From Halomonas urmiana (GTDB taxonomy: Bacteria; Pseudomonadota; Gammaproteobacteria; Pseudomonadales; Halomonadaceae): 64,000 bases of DNA. The notes beneath the pieces were generated by a model that worked only from the letters and a program-made list of their open reading frames with translations, was not told where the DNA came from and searched no databases. The translations under genes were made by a program, and so were the position numbers. The stretch lies in assembly GCF_005780185.1 (NCBI RefSeq), contig NZ_VBUI01000018.1:37106-101105 (forward strand). Direction: 5' to 3'. This document shows positions 51,554-62,398 of the stretch, one piece after another (within the stretch, counting starts at the first letter, position 1; every line of letters starts with the position of its first letter).

Positions 51554-52882
51554 ATGAGCCACGTCTTCCATCGTCATCTGCATCAACAGTATCCGACCGC
51601 CGTGGGCGGCGACGGCCCCTACCTCATCGATGCCGAGGGGAAGCGCTACCTGGACGCCTGCGGCGGTGCCGCGGTGTCCTGCCTGGGCCACAGCAATGTC
51701 GAGGTGATCGAGGCGATACGTGAGCAGGTCGGGCGGCTCGCCTATGCCCACACCTCCTTCTTCACCAACGAGCCGATGGAGGCCCTGGCGGACTTCCTGG
51801 TCGAGCGCGCGCCGCAGGGGCTCTCGTCGGTCTACTTCGTCTCGGGCGGGTCCGAGGCGGTGGAGGCGGCCCTCAAGCTGGCGCGCCAGTACTTCATCGA
51901 GCGCGGCGAGCCCCAGCGCAAGCACCTGATCGCGCGTCGCCAGAGCTATCACGGCAACACCCTGGGTGCCCTGGCGACCGGCGGCAACGCCTGGCGCCGG
52001 CAGCAGTTCGAGCCGCTGCTGGTCCAGGTGAGCCACGTCAGTCCCTGCTATGCCTATCGGGATCAGGCTCCCGGCGAGACCCCGGAGACCTACGGCGAGC
52101 GGCTGGCGGCGGAGCTCGAGGCCGAGATCCAGACCCTGGGGCCGGAGACGGTGATGGCCTTCGTCGCCGAGCCGGTGGTCGGCGCGACGCTCGGCGCGGT
52201 GCCGCCGGTCCCGGGCTACTTCAAGCGGGTGCGCGAGATCTGCGATCGCCACGGCATCCTGCTGATCCTCGACGAGGTGATGTGCGGCATGGGCCGCACC
52301 GGCAGCCTGTTCGCCGCCGAACAGGAGGGCGTGACCCCTGACCTGATGACCATTGCCAAGGGCCTGGGCGCCGGCTACCAGCCGATCGGGGCGACCCTGG
52401 TTAGCGAGCGAATCCGCGCGGCCATCGCCGAGGGATCGGGGTTCTTCCAGCACGGCCACACCTACATCGGCCACGCCACCGCCTGCGCTGCCGCCTTGGC
52501 GGTGCAGCGTACCGTCGAGGAGCGCGGCCTGCTGGAGCGGGTCGTCCGCCTGGGCGAGGGGCTCCAGCAGCGCCTCGAGGCGCGCTTCGGAGAGCATCCC
52601 TACGTCGGTGACATCCGCGGCCGGGGGCTCTTCCGTGGGCTCGAACTGGTGGCCGACCGCGGCGCCAAGACGCCGTTCGATCCGTCGCGCAAGCTGCATG
52701 CGGCGGTCAAGCGCACGGCCATGGACAAGGGCCTGATGTGCTATCCGATGGGCGGCACCCTGGATGGGCGCCAGGGCGACCATATCCTGCTGGCCCCACC
52801 CTTCATTCTCGAGGAGTCCCATCTGGACGAGATCGTCGACAAGCTTGACGCGACCCTGAAGACCGTCTTCGACCACGCCTAA
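51554..52882 (+). CDS. Class III PLP aminotransferase
   Basis: 442 residues. LDACGGAAVSCLGHSNVEVIEAIREQVGRL, HTSFFTNEPMEAL, SGGSEAVEAALKLAR, RRQSYHGNTLGALATGG, LILDEVMCGMGRTG and the PLP lysine in TIAKGLGAGYQPIGA identify the omega-aminotransferase class. Substrates in the family range from GABA and ornithine to diaminobutyrate or beta-alanine; none can be chosen here. It ends 15 bases before the AhpD/CMD-like gene, and both lie next to the divergent RpiR regulator, suggesting one catabolic unit. Confidence 0.9.
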   Translation: MSHVFHRHLHQQYPTAVGGDGPYLIDAEGKRYLDACGGAAVSCLGHSNVEVIEAIREQVGRLAYAHTSFFTNEPMEALADFLVERAPQGLSSVYFVSGGSEAVEAALKLARQYFIERGEPQRKHLIARRQSYHGNTLGALATGGNAWRRQQFEPLLVQVSHVSPCYAYRDQAPGETPETYGERLAAELEAEIQTLGPETVMAFVAEPVVGATLGAVPPVPGYFKRVREICDRHGILLILDEVMCGMGRTGSLFAAEQEGVTPDLMTIAKGLGAGYQPIGATLVSERIRAAIAEGSGFFQHGHTYIGHATACAAALAVQRTVEERGLLERVVRLGEGLQQRLEARFGEHPYVGDIRGRGLFRGLELVADRGAKTPFDPSRKLHAAVKRTAMDKGLMCYPMGGTLDGRQGDHILLAPPFILEESHLDEIVDKLDATLKTVFDHA

Positions 52883-52897
52883 CGGAGTCCAAGTCCG

Positions 52898-53458
52898 ATG
52901 TCGATCGACTCTCGCCTCTCCCCGCTGGACGAGGCCACCATGGCGCCCGAGCAGCGCCGCGTCCTGGACGCCATCCTGAGCGGCCCCCGCGGCAACCTGG
53001 ACGGCCCCTTCCTGGCCTGGATCCACAGCCCGGAGCTGGCCGACCACGCCCAGCGCCTCGGCGCCTTCTGTCGCTACGGTACCCGCCTGGAGCTGCGACT
53101 CACGGAACTGGCGATCCTGTTCACCGCGTCCTGGTGGCAGTCCCAGGCCGAGTGGCAGATCCATGCGCCCATCGCCCGCGATGCCGGGATCGGCGAGGCG
53201 GTGATCGAGGCGCTCCGGGAAGGGCGCGAGCCCGCCTTCGAGCGCGACGACGAGGCGCTGATATACCGCCTGGGCAAGACGCTCTACACCACCCGGCGCG
53301 TCGACGAGGCGCTCTACGCCGAGGCGGTGGCGGCCTTCGGCGAGCCGGCGGTGGTGGAGCTGGTGGGGGTGTTCGGCTACTACGCCCTGGTGGCCATGAC
53401 CCTCAACGTCTTCGAGGTGCGCCGGGGCACGGAGCCCCTGCCGTTCGCCGAGCCGTAA
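52898..53458 (+). CDS. Carboxymuconolactone decarboxylase/AhpD-like protein
   Basis: 186 residues of all-helical CMD fold. LDGPFLAWIHSPELADHAQRLGAFCRYGTRLELRLTELAILFTASWWQSQAEWQIHAPIARDAGI is the CMD core, with E and H positions like those of CMD. The thiol-active CxxC of AhpD is absent, so it is not a peroxidase. Its function is unknown; the pairing with the aminotransferase is the main clue. A GC-only hairpin at 53506-53530 follows. CGGAG lies about ten bases before the ATG. Confidence 0.85.
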   Translation: MSIDSRLSPLDEATMAPEQRRVLDAILSGPRGNLDGPFLAWIHSPELADHAQRLGAFCRYGTRLELRLTELAILFTASWWQSQAEWQIHAPIARDAGIGEAVIEALREGREPAFERDDEALIYRLGKTLYTTRRVDEALYAEAVAAFGEPAVVELVGVFGYYALVAMTLNVFEVRRGTEPLPFAEP

Positions 53459-53625
53459 CGGGGCCGTCGGGCAGCGCCGAGCCGTCCGACGTTCTCCACC
53501 CTGCACGCCCCCGGCCCCGTGCCGGGGGCGCGTATCGTGGGCGATGGCCGGCGGGAAACGCTGGCTTTTCTTGGCCACGGCTGTTGTGCTGACGTCATCC
53601 TGACGGCACAGGGAGGTGATCGGAG

Positions 53626-55500
53626 ATGAGCGACAGCACCCAGGTGTTCCTGATCCTCGGCGCGACGCTCGCGGCCTTCGTGTGGGGCCGGTTTCGCTAC
53701 GACCTGGTGGCGCTGGGCGCGCTGTTGGCCTCGGTGCTGCTGGGGCTGGTGCCGACGGACGAGGCCTTCTACGGCTTCGGCCATCCCGCCGTGATCACCG
53801 TCGCCGCGGTGTTGGTGCTCAGTCGCGGCTTCGAGCGCTCGGGGCTCGTCGACCTGATCGCCGAGCAGGTCCTCAAGGTCGGCGATCGCCTGATCCTGCA
53901 GATGCTGGTGCTCACCGGCACCGTGCTGGTGCTCTCCGGGGTGATGAACAACGTCGGTGCCCTGGCGCTGATGCTGCCGGTGGCAATCCGCATGGCCCGG
54001 GAGCACGACAGTCCGCCGTCGCTGCTGCTGATGCCGCTGGCCTTCGGCTCCCTGCTCGGCGGCCTCACCACCCTGATCGGCACCCCGCCCAACATCATCA
54101 TCTCCAGCTACCGTGCCCAGGCGACCGGAGAGAGCTTCGGCATGTTCGACTTCTTCCCCGTGGGGGCCAGCGTGGCGCTGGTCGGCCTGGCCTTCATCGT
54201 GCTGGTGGGTTGGCGCCTGGTGCCCCAGCGGGCCGGCAAGGCCTCCCGGGAGGAGATGTTCGACACCGCCCACTACCTGGTGGAGCTGCGCGTACCCGAG
54301 GACGGCAAGGCGGTGGGCTGGTCGCTGCGTGACCTGCACCAGGCCCTGGAGGAGACCATCCCGGTGCTGGCGGTGGTGCGCGGCGACAAGCGCCATGCCG
54401 GGCACGCCTTCCACGGCACCCTGGACGAGGGCGATATCCTGCTAGTGGAGGCCGGGCCCGAGGAGATGAAGCTGATCGAGGACAAGGCGGGCCTGGTGGT
54501 CGGCCCCGAGCCGCCGCCGGACGAGGAGGCGCAGGAGCGTGAGGCGTCGGCCACGCCTCGCGAGGCCCGACAGGGTGATGCGTCGCAGGAGGACGAGCCG
54601 CAGGGCGAGGAGGAGGAAGCCAAGCACTCCGCGGTGGATACTGAGGGCCTGCAACTGGTCGAGGCGGTGGTGCGCAACGACTCCATGATGATCCATCGCA
54701 CCGTCACCCAGCTGCGCCTGCACAACCAGTTCGGCCTGCACCTGGTGGCGGTAGCCAGGGACGGGGGCCGCCTCAACCAGCGCCTGCGCGACATTCGCTT
54801 CCGGGCCGGCGACGTGCTGCTGCTGCAGGGCGGCGAGGGTGAGATCGGCGAGAGCCTCACCACCCTGGGCTGCCTGCCGCTGGCCAGCCGCAACCTGACC
54901 CTGGGCCGGCCGCGCATGCTGGCGGTCTCGGTGGCCATCTTCGCCGCGGCGGTCATCGCCATGGTGCTGGACCTCATGCCCTCGTCGGTGGCGCTGACCG
55001 CTGCCGCCCTGGTATCGCTGATGGTGGGCGTGCTGTCGCTGCGCGAGGGCTACCAGGCCATCGATGGCCCGGTGATCGTGCTGCTGGGGGCGATGATCCC
55101 GGTGGGCCAGGCACTGGAGACCAGCGGTGGGGCTACCCTGATCGCCGATACCCTGCTGGTCATGGGTCGCGAGTGGCCGGTGGTGGCCATCCTGGTGGGG
55201 CTGTTCCTGATCTGTACGCTGCTCTCCAATGTGATCAACAACGCCGCGGCGGCGCTGCTGATGGCGCCCATCGCGGCGAGTCTCGCCGAGGGCTTCGGCG
55301 TCTCCCTGGACCCCTTCCTGATGGTGGTGGCGATCAGCGCCTCTGGCGCCTTCCTGACCCCCATCGGCCACCAGTCCAACACCCTGGTGATGGGCCCGGG
55401 CGGTTACCGCTTCGGCGACTACTGGACATTGGGACTGCCGCTGACCCTGGTGGTGATGGCGGTGGCGATCCCGCTGATCCTGGTCGTCTGGCCGCTGTAG
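53626..55500 (+). CDS. SLC13-family transporter with two RCK_C domains
   Basis: 624 residues. Two membrane halves (about 5-200 and 420-624) flank a cytosolic part. GGLTTLIGTPPNIIIS and SNVINNAAAALLMAPIAASLAEGFG are the twin SLC13 signature loops. Between the halves are a first TrkA-C/RCK_C domain (about 210-290), a strongly acidic linker (PPPDEEAQEREASATPRE and EDEPQGEEEEAKHS), and a second RCK_C domain (about 340-410). Such proteins transport dicarboxylates or sulfate with sodium. The ligand is not identifiable. GGAGGTGATCGGAG precedes the ATG. Confidence 0.85.
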   Translation: MSDSTQVFLILGATLAAFVWGRFRYDLVALGALLASVLLGLVPTDEAFYGFGHPAVITVAAVLVLSRGFERSGLVDLIAEQVLKVGDRLILQMLVLTGTVLVLSGVMNNVGALALMLPVAIRMAREHDSPPSLLLMPLAFGSLLGGLTTLIGTPPNIIISSYRAQATGESFGMFDFFPVGASVALVGLAFIVLVGWRLVPQRAGKASREEMFDTAHYLVELRVPEDGKAVGWSLRDLHQALEETIPVLAVVRGDKRHAGHAFHGTLDEGDILLVEAGPEEMKLIEDKAGLVVGPEPPPDEEAQEREASATPREARQGDASQEDEPQGEEEEAKHSAVDTEGLQLVEAVVRNDSMMIHRTVTQLRLHNQFGLHLVAVARDGGRLNQRLRDIRFRAGDVLLLQGGEGEIGESLTTLGCLPLASRNLTLGRPRMLAVSVAIFAAAVIAMVLDLMPSSVALTAAALVSLMVGVLSLREGYQAIDGPVIVLLGAMIPVGQALETSGGATLIADTLLVMGREWPVVAILVGLFLICTLLSNVINNAAAALLMAPIAASLAEGFGVSLDPFLMVVAISASGAFLTPIGHQSNTLVMGPGGYRFGDYWTLGLPLTLVVMAVAIPLILVVWPL

Positions 55501-55547
55501 CGGGGGGCAGGAGAAATGTCCGCTCGCCAGACCTCGGTGGAGAGGGC

Positions 55548-57995
55548 TCAGGCCGGCTGGTGGCGCAGCACCTTGGTCTTGTCGGTGACGAAGGCGTCGT
55601 AGGCGAAGTCGTCCACGCTGAGCAGCTCCAGCACCGCGGCCTCGCGCTCCTGCATGAAGGTAGCGTCCTCCTCACTCATCAGCCCCTGTGCCAGGGCGGC
55701 CTCGACCCGCTGTTCCGGATGCAGTGCCTCGGCCGGCAGTTCGCCCTTGGCGTAGGCCTTGTTGACCCGGCGATAGAGCGCCTCGGCGCGCTCCTGGCTC
55801 GCCAGCAGGGCGTTGTAGCGGGCCAGCGGGTTATCGCGACTGCCGTCGTTCTCCTGCCAGGTGGCGTCGAGCAGGTAGCGGCGCAGGGGCGTGTCCCGGG
55901 AAACGGCCTGGGCGATCTCGCGAGTCAGCGTGTCCTCGGGGCGCTTCCAGCGCCGGCCCGTGGGCATCACGATGACGCGCAGCGCGCGGCCCAGGGCGCG
56001 GCTCGGCAGGTTGTCGAAGAGCTCGTCGAGGGCCTGTTCCGCGCGGCCCAGAAGGAACCGGCAGCCATAGTGCAGCAAGGCCGCCTCGCCCTCGACCTTG
56101 TGGCCCTCGTGCCACTGCTTGAGTGTCATCGAGGCGAGGTAGAGGTTGGAGAGCACGTCGCCGAGCCGTGCGGAGAGCATCTCGCGCTGCTTGAGCCGGG
56201 AGCCGAGGCTCGCCATGGCGGCGTCGGCGCAGAGCCCGAAGCCGGCCGAGAGGCGGGCGATGTCCCGGGCGTAGGGCGCGGCGATCTCGTCGAAGGGCAC
56301 GCTCGGATGGCCGAGCCCCAAGCCCTGGGTGAGGGCGCGGGCGGCGTTGCCGAAGATCAGCCCGGCATGGCCGAAGAAGGCCCGGTCGAAGGCCGCGACG
56401 TCATCGGCGTCCTTGGCGGCCAGCTCCTCGAGCACGAAGGGGTGGCAGCGGATGGCGCCCTGGCCGAAGATCATCAGGTTACGGGTCATGATGTTGGCGC
56501 CCTCGACGGTGATCGCCACCGGGTTGGCGCTGTAGCCGATGCCGAGGTAGTTGCGCGGCCCTAGGGTCACCGCCTTGCCGCCGTGGATGTCCATGGCGTC
56601 GCCGAGGATCACCCGCTGGAATTCGGTGAGCTGGCTCTTGAGGATCGCCGAGGGCACCGCCGGCTTCTCGCCGTGGTCGATGGTGTTGGCGGTCTGGTAG
56701 ACCGCGGCGCGAGAGACATAGGCCAGCGCGGCCATGCGCGCCAGGGGCTCCTGGACGCCCTCCATCTCGGCCACCGACACGTTGAACTGACGGCGGATCC
56801 GGGCGAAGCCGCCGCTCCAGCCCAGGGCGTAGCGGGCGGTACCGGTAGCGCCGGAGGGCAGGGTGATGCAGCGCCCGATGGAGAGACACTCGACCAGCAT
56901 CCGCCAGCCCTGGCCGATCATCTCCGGCCCGCCGATGATGGTGGAGAGCGGCACGAAGACGTCGTGGCCCTTGATCGGGCCGTTCAGGAAGGGGCTGCCG
57001 ATGGGGTGGTGGCGACGGCCGATCTCCATGCCGGCGGTATCGCGGGGAATCAGCGCCAGAGTGATGCCGCGATCTTCCTCCTTGCCGAGCAGCTGGTCCG
57101 GATCGAAGAGTCGAAAGGCTAGGCCCACGACGCTGGCGATGGGGGCCAGGGTGATCCAGCGCTTCTCGAAGTTCAACCGTAGGCCGAGGACCTCCTCGCC
57201 GTCGATGACCCGCTTGCACACCACCCCGGTGTCGGGGAGGGCCGTGGCATCGCTTCCGGCCCGCGGGCCGGTCAGGCCGAAGCAGGGGATCTCGCGGCCG
57301 TCGGCCAGGCGCGGCAGGTAGTGATCCTTCTGCTGCTCGGTACCGTACTTGAGCAGCAGCTCGCCTGGCCCCAGGGAGTTGGGTACGCCCACGGTGACCA
57401 TCAGCGTCTCGCTGATCGACAGCTTCTGCAGCACCAGGGACTGTGCCTTGGCCGAGAAGCCCAGGCCGCCGTAGGCCTTGGGGATGATCATGCCGAAGAA
57501 GCCTTCCTGCTTCAGGTAGTCCCAGAGCTCCTGGGGTAGGTCGGCGCGTTCCCGGGCGATCTCCCAGGCGTTACACATGCCGGCGGCCACGCTGCACTGG
57601 TGATCGAGGAAGGCGTGTTCCTCGTCCGAGAGCCCCTCGTCGCGATAGTCGAGCAACGTCTGCCAGTCCGGGCGTCCGGTGAAGAGCTCACCGTCCCAGG
57701 CCACGCTGCCGGCCTCGAGTGCTACGCGCTCGGTGTCCGAGACCCTGGGGGCGACCTTCTTGAACAGCGCGAACAGCCGCGGCGTCAGCCAGCGGGTGCG
57801 CAGGGCGGGCAGGCCGCAGGCGGCGATGCCCGCGGCCGCGATGAGCAGCAGCGCGCCGAGGATCGACGCGCCGGCCACCAGGCCGACGAGGCCGAGCCCC
57901 GCGGTCACGGCCAGGGCGGGCAGGGCACCGGCCTCCCGGCGCATCACGATGAGCAGGCCGATGACGGCCAGCACGAGCAGGATCAGGGTCAGCAT
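55548..57995 (-). CDS. fadE: Acyl-CoA dehydrogenase FadE
   Basis: 815 residues, the large gammaproteobacterial FadE. Two N-terminal membrane helices (about 1-60) anchor it; KKVAPRVSDTERVALEAGSVAWDGELFTGRPDW leads to the dehydrogenase core with FFGMIIPKAYGGLGFS, FGLTGPRAGSDA, the substrate/FAD region NFEKRWITLAPIA, and LGPRNYLGIGYSANPVAITVEGANIMTRNLMIFGQGAIRCHPF. It catalyses the first step of beta-oxidation. A PsrA-type operator lies 17-34 bases upstream of the ATG. Convergent with the SLC13 gene. Confidence 0.95.
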   Translation of the reverse strand: MLTLILLVLAVIGLLIVMRREAGALPALAVTAGLGLVGLVAGASILGALLLIAAAGIAACGLPALRTRWLTPRLFALFKKVAPRVSDTERVALEAGSVAWDGELFTGRPDWQTLLDYRDEGLSDEEHAFLDHQCSVAAGMCNAWEIARERADLPQELWDYLKQEGFFGMIIPKAYGGLGFSAKAQSLVLQKLSISETLMVTVGVPNSLGPGELLLKYGTEQQKDHYLPRLADGREIPCFGLTGPRAGSDATALPDTGVVCKRVIDGEEVLGLRLNFEKRWITLAPIASVVGLAFRLFDPDQLLGKEEDRGITLALIPRDTAGMEIGRRHHPIGSPFLNGPIKGHDVFVPLSTIIGGPEMIGQGWRMLVECLSIGRCITLPSGATGTARYALGWSGGFARIRRQFNVSVAEMEGVQEPLARMAALAYVSRAAVYQTANTIDHGEKPAVPSAILKSQLTEFQRVILGDAMDIHGGKAVTLGPRNYLGIGYSANPVAITVEGANIMTRNLMIFGQGAIRCHPFVLEELAAKDADDVAAFDRAFFGHAGLIFGNAARALTQGLGLGHPSVPFDEIAAPYARDIARLSAGFGLCADAAMASLGSRLKQREMLSARLGDVLSNLYLASMTLKQWHEGHKVEGEAALLHYGCRFLLGRAEQALDELFDNLPSRALGRALRVIVMPTGRRWKRPEDTLTREIAQAVSRDTPLRRYLLDATWQENDGSRDNPLARYNALLASQERAEALYRRVNKAYAKGELPAEALHPEQRVEAALAQGLMSEEDATFMQEREAAVLELLSVDDFAYDAFVTDKTKVLRHQPA

Positions 57996-58011
57996 GGTGG
58001 GCTCCGACGAA

Positions 58012-58029
58012 TTCGAACACTTGTTTGAA
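58012..58029. promoter_or_regulatory. PsrA/FadR-type operator upstream of fadE
   Basis: TTCGAACACTTGTTTGAA is an imperfect palindrome fitting the pseudomonad PsrA pattern (G/CAAAC-N2-4-GTTTG/C), with CAAAC-AAGT-GTTCG on the minus strand. Directly upstream of the fadE start. Confidence 0.5.
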
Positions 58030-58092
58030 TCCTATCAGCCTAGCGCAATAAACGCCGCCTGACCACCACCGAATCCTGCGCGGCCACCAACG

Positions 58093-58118
58093 AAAACGCC
58101 CCGCGCGAGGCGGGGCGT
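58093..58118 (-). terminator. Intrinsic terminator of betA
   Basis: 9-bp stem (ACGCCCCGC / GCGGGGCGT) followed on the minus strand by TTTTCG, 20 bases after the betA stop. Confidence 0.75.
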
Positions 58119-58137
58119 AGGGAGGGGACCGGGCGGG

Positions 58138-59829
58138 TCAGGCCAGGCGGCGCTGCGGTTCCCGTCGGGCGGGGGCGTCGCCTGCCACGTAGTAGGGGGC
58201 ATCGCTTCTCGGCAGCGGCTCGCGGCCGCGGATCTTGTCGGCCATCTTCTCGGCGAGCATGATCGTCGGCGCGTTGAGGTTGCCGGTGGGGATCACCGGG
58301 AACAGCGAGGCGTCGATCACCCGCAGGCCCTCCAGGCCGTGGACCCGGCCGGTGCCGTCGACCACGGCATCCTCCCCCTCGCCCATGCGGCAGCTGCCGC
58401 AGGGGTGATAGGCGGTCTCGGCATGCGCCTTGACGAAGGCGTCGAGCGCTTCATCGGACTGCACATCCGGTCCAGGGGAGACCTCCCGGCCGCGGTATTC
58501 GTCGAAGGCCGGCTGGGCGATGATCTCACGGGTCAGGCGGATGGCGTCGCGGAACTCCTGCCAGTCCTTCTCGGTGGACATGTAGTTGAAGAGGATCGAG
58601 GGCGCGGCCTCGGGGTCGCGGGAGGTCAGGCGCACTCGGCCGCGGCTCTCCGAGCGCATCGAGCCCACGTGGGCCTGGAAGCCGTGGGCCTGCACCGCGC
58701 TCTTGCCGTTGTAGCTGATGGCGATGGGCAGGAAGTGGTACTGCAGGTTGGGCCACGCCTCCTCGTCGCTCGAGCGGATGAAGCCCGCCGCCTCGAACTG
58801 ATTGCTGGCGCCCACCCCGGTGCCGAGGAAGAGCCACTCGGCGCCGATCTTCGGCTGGTTGTACCACTTGAGCGCCGGATAGAGCGAGATCGGCTGGGTG
58901 CACTCGTACTGGATGTACATCTCCAGGTGATCCTGCAGGTGCGCGCCGACGTTCTCGTTGACCTTGACCGCCTCGATGCCGAACTCGTCGAGCACGTCCT
59001 TCGGGCCCACGCCGGAGCGCTGCAGGATCTGCGGCGAGGCGATGGCGCCGGCGCACAGCAGCACCTCGCGGCGGGCGTGAACCGCCTGGGGCTTGCCGTG
59101 TCGCGCGTAGCGCACGCCGGTGGCGCGCCTGTCCTCGAAGGTGATGACGTCGGTGATGGCGCGGGTCTCGATGGTCAGGTTCGGCCGGCCCTTAGCCTGG
59201 TCGAGGTAGCCCCGGGCGGTGGAGGCGCGTCGCCCGTTGGGGGTGACGAAGCGGTCCATGGGGCCGAAGCCCTCCTGCTGGTAGCCGTTGACGTCCTCGG
59301 TGGCCGGATAGCCCGCCTGCTGGCCCGCCTCGATGAAGGCGTGATAGAGCGGATTGTTGCCTTCCTTCGGCGTCGCTACGGACACGGGGCCATCACCGCC
59401 GTGATAATCGTTGGGGCCGATGTCGCGGGACTCCGCCTTCCTGAAGTAGGGCAGGCAGTCGGCGTAGGTCCAGTCCTCGAGCCCTGAGTTATTGGCCCAG
59501 CCGTCATAGTCCAGGGCGTTGCCGCGGATGTAGCACATGCCGTTGATCAACGAGGAGCCGCCCAGCCCCTTGCCGCGGCCGCACTCCATGCGCCGGCCGT
59601 CCATGTACGGCTCCGGGTCGGTCTCGAAGGCCCAGTTGTAGCGCTTGCCCTGCAGCGGGTAGGCCAGGGCCGCCGGCATCTGGGTGCGGAAGTCGAAGCG
59701 ATGATCGGGGCCGCCGGCCTCGAGCAGCAGGACGCTGACCTCGGGGTCCTCGGTCAGGCGGGTGGCCAGGACGTTGCCGGCGGAGCCGGCGCCGATGATG
59801 ACGTAGTCGAATTCGCGGGACGGTGACAT
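58138..59829 (-). CDS. betA: Choline dehydrogenase BetA
   Basis: 563 residues of the GMC oxidoreductase family. FAD motif [31 protein letters not shown], then [20 protein letters not shown] (GMC signature 1), [19 protein letters not shown] (signature 2), and the C-terminal [19 protein letters not shown] with the catalytic His. It oxidises choline to betaine aldehyde at the membrane. I start at ATG 59829, with GGGAGG six bases upstream; an in-frame ATG seven codons earlier has no such site. It lies 289 bases downstream of betB. Confidence 0.96.
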   Translation of the reverse strand: MSPSREFDYVIIGAGSAGNVLATRLTEDPEVSVLLLEAGGPDHRFDFRTQMPAALAYPLQGKRYNWAFETDPEPYMDGRRMECGRGKGLGGSSLINGMCYIRGNALDYDGWANNSGLEDWTYADCLPYFRKAESRDIGPNDYHGGDGPVSVATPKEGNNPLYHAFIEAGQQAGYPATEDVNGYQQEGFGPMDRFVTPNGRRASTARGYLDQAKGRPNLTIETRAITDVITFEDRRATGVRYARHGKPQAVHARREVLLCAGAIASPQILQRSGVGPKDVLDEFGIEAVKVNENVGAHLQDHLEMYIQYECTQPISLYPALKWYNQPKIGAEWLFLGTGVGASNQFEAAGFIRSSDEEAWPNLQYHFLPIAISYNGKSAVQAHGFQAHVGSMRSESRGRVRLTSRDPEAAPSILFNYMSTEKDWQEFRDAIRLTREIIAQPAFDEYRGREVSPGPDVQSDEALDAFVKAHAETAYHPCGSCRMGEGEDAVVDGTGRVHGLEGLRVIDASLFPVIPTGNLNAPTIMLAEKMADKIRGREPLPRSDAPYYVAGDAPARREPQRRLA

Positions 59830-60118
59830 GGAGCCTCCCTGAGAGAGCAAAGGGTTACGACGGCGAGGTGCTCGCCGGTCAGGCGGCGGGGAAAGGCCCC
59901 CGCGCCCGGGTGATGATTGAAAAAGGCAACGAGATGAGCGTGGACGGGGAAGGTGAAGGGCTTCGTTGACTCTTCGGTGCGATGAGCTTTGCCCGTCGAC
60001 AAGCCTCGCGAGGGCGCTGTGAACCCTTCCCTGGGCGCTACCGATGCCATCCCTGGCATAGGACCCTCGCTATGGCTTGTCCCCGGCGCTCATCTAGCGG
60101 CGGATCATCGGCGTGCGA
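59830..60118. other. 289-base gap between betB and betA
   Basis: Within an otherwise tight operon this gap is long. It holds one short hairpin (GGCGAG-GTG-CTCGCC, 59862-59876). No ORF, promoter or terminator could be supported. Confidence 0.5.
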
Positions 60119-61603
<1,485 letters not shown>

Positions 61604-61615
61604 GCTGGCCTCCGT

Positions 61616-62221
61616 TCAGGTAGGGGAGAGGGTATCGTGGGTGTCGAGCAGCCGGTCGAGATAGTCGTGGGCCAGGCGACGCGCCTCGTCGCTGTTCAGG
61701 CCCTCGGGCGTCAGCGCGCCGCGCAGCCACAGACCGTCGATCAGCGCGGCTAGGGCGCGGGCGCAGGCGCGCGCCTCGTGACGGGGCATCAGCCGACGGA
61801 ACTGGTGACAGAGATTGGCGTAGAGGCGCCGGTCGTTGACGTGCTGAAGGCGCGCCAGCGTCGGCCGGTGCATGCTGCTGGCCCAGAAGGCCAGCCAGGT
61901 CTTGGCCACCGGCCCGGTAACCTGGCTGCCATCGAAGTTGCCGTCGATGATGGCGCCGAGATGCGCCCGCGGGTTCGAGGTCTGCAGGGCGTTGCGCCGT
62001 GCGGCCACCGCCTCGCCCAGGTCGCCCAGGATCTGGCGCATGGTGGCCTCCAGCAGGCCGTCCTTGCCGCCGAAGTAGTGGCTGATGATGCCGGCGGAGA
62101 CCCCCGCGTGGCGGGCGATGCGCATCACCGTCGCGTCGGCCAGGCCGACTTCGTCGATGGCCGCGATGGTCGCCTTGATCAGCTGCTGGCGGCGGATGGG
62201 TTCCATTCCGACCTTTGGCAC
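61616..62221 (-). CDS. betI: Choline-responsive repressor BetI
   Basis: 201 residues, TetR family. The start is GTG 62221, giving VPKVGMEPIRRQQLIKATIAAIDEVGLADATVMRIARHAGVSAGIISHYFGGKDGLLEATMRQI, which matches E. coli BetI almost position for position. The ligand-binding half has KTWLAFWASSMHRPTLARLQ and ALAALIDGLWLRGALT, conserved in BetI. Without choline it represses the bet genes. The 14-base palindrome at 62301-62314 is its probable operator. GGAG lies about 10 bases upstream. Confidence 0.95.
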   Translation of the reverse strand: MPKVGMEPIRRQQLIKATIAAIDEVGLADATVMRIARHAGVSAGIISHYFGGKDGLLEATMRQILGDLGEAVAARRNALQTSNPRAHLGAIIDGNFDGSQVTGPVAKTWLAFWASSMHRPTLARLQHVNDRRLYANLCHQFRRLMPRHEARACARALAALIDGLWLRGALTPEGLNSDEARRLAHDYLDRLLDTHDTLSPT

Positions 62222-62300
62222 CGTTGCTGGCTCCTCTCCCGTGAATTGATCTTGCACCCAACGCATCAGGCGTGGTTACCATGTAGCTTGCCATTTCTTT

Positions 62301-62314
62301 ATTGAACGTTCAAT
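62301..62314. promoter_or_regulatory. BetI operator
   Basis: ATTGAACGTTCAAT, a perfect 14-base palindrome extended by AT-rich flanks (TTT...AAA), in the gap between betI and choX. It resembles the BetI binding sites known at enterobacterial and Vibrio bet promoters. The position would allow control of both directions. Confidence 0.75.
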
Positions 62315-62398
62315 CAATAAAGGTCTGATGCGATTTTCCGTCAGTCGGTGGCGATGTCGCCGTGGCTATACTGGATGTCCAACAAGAGGAACGCTCCC

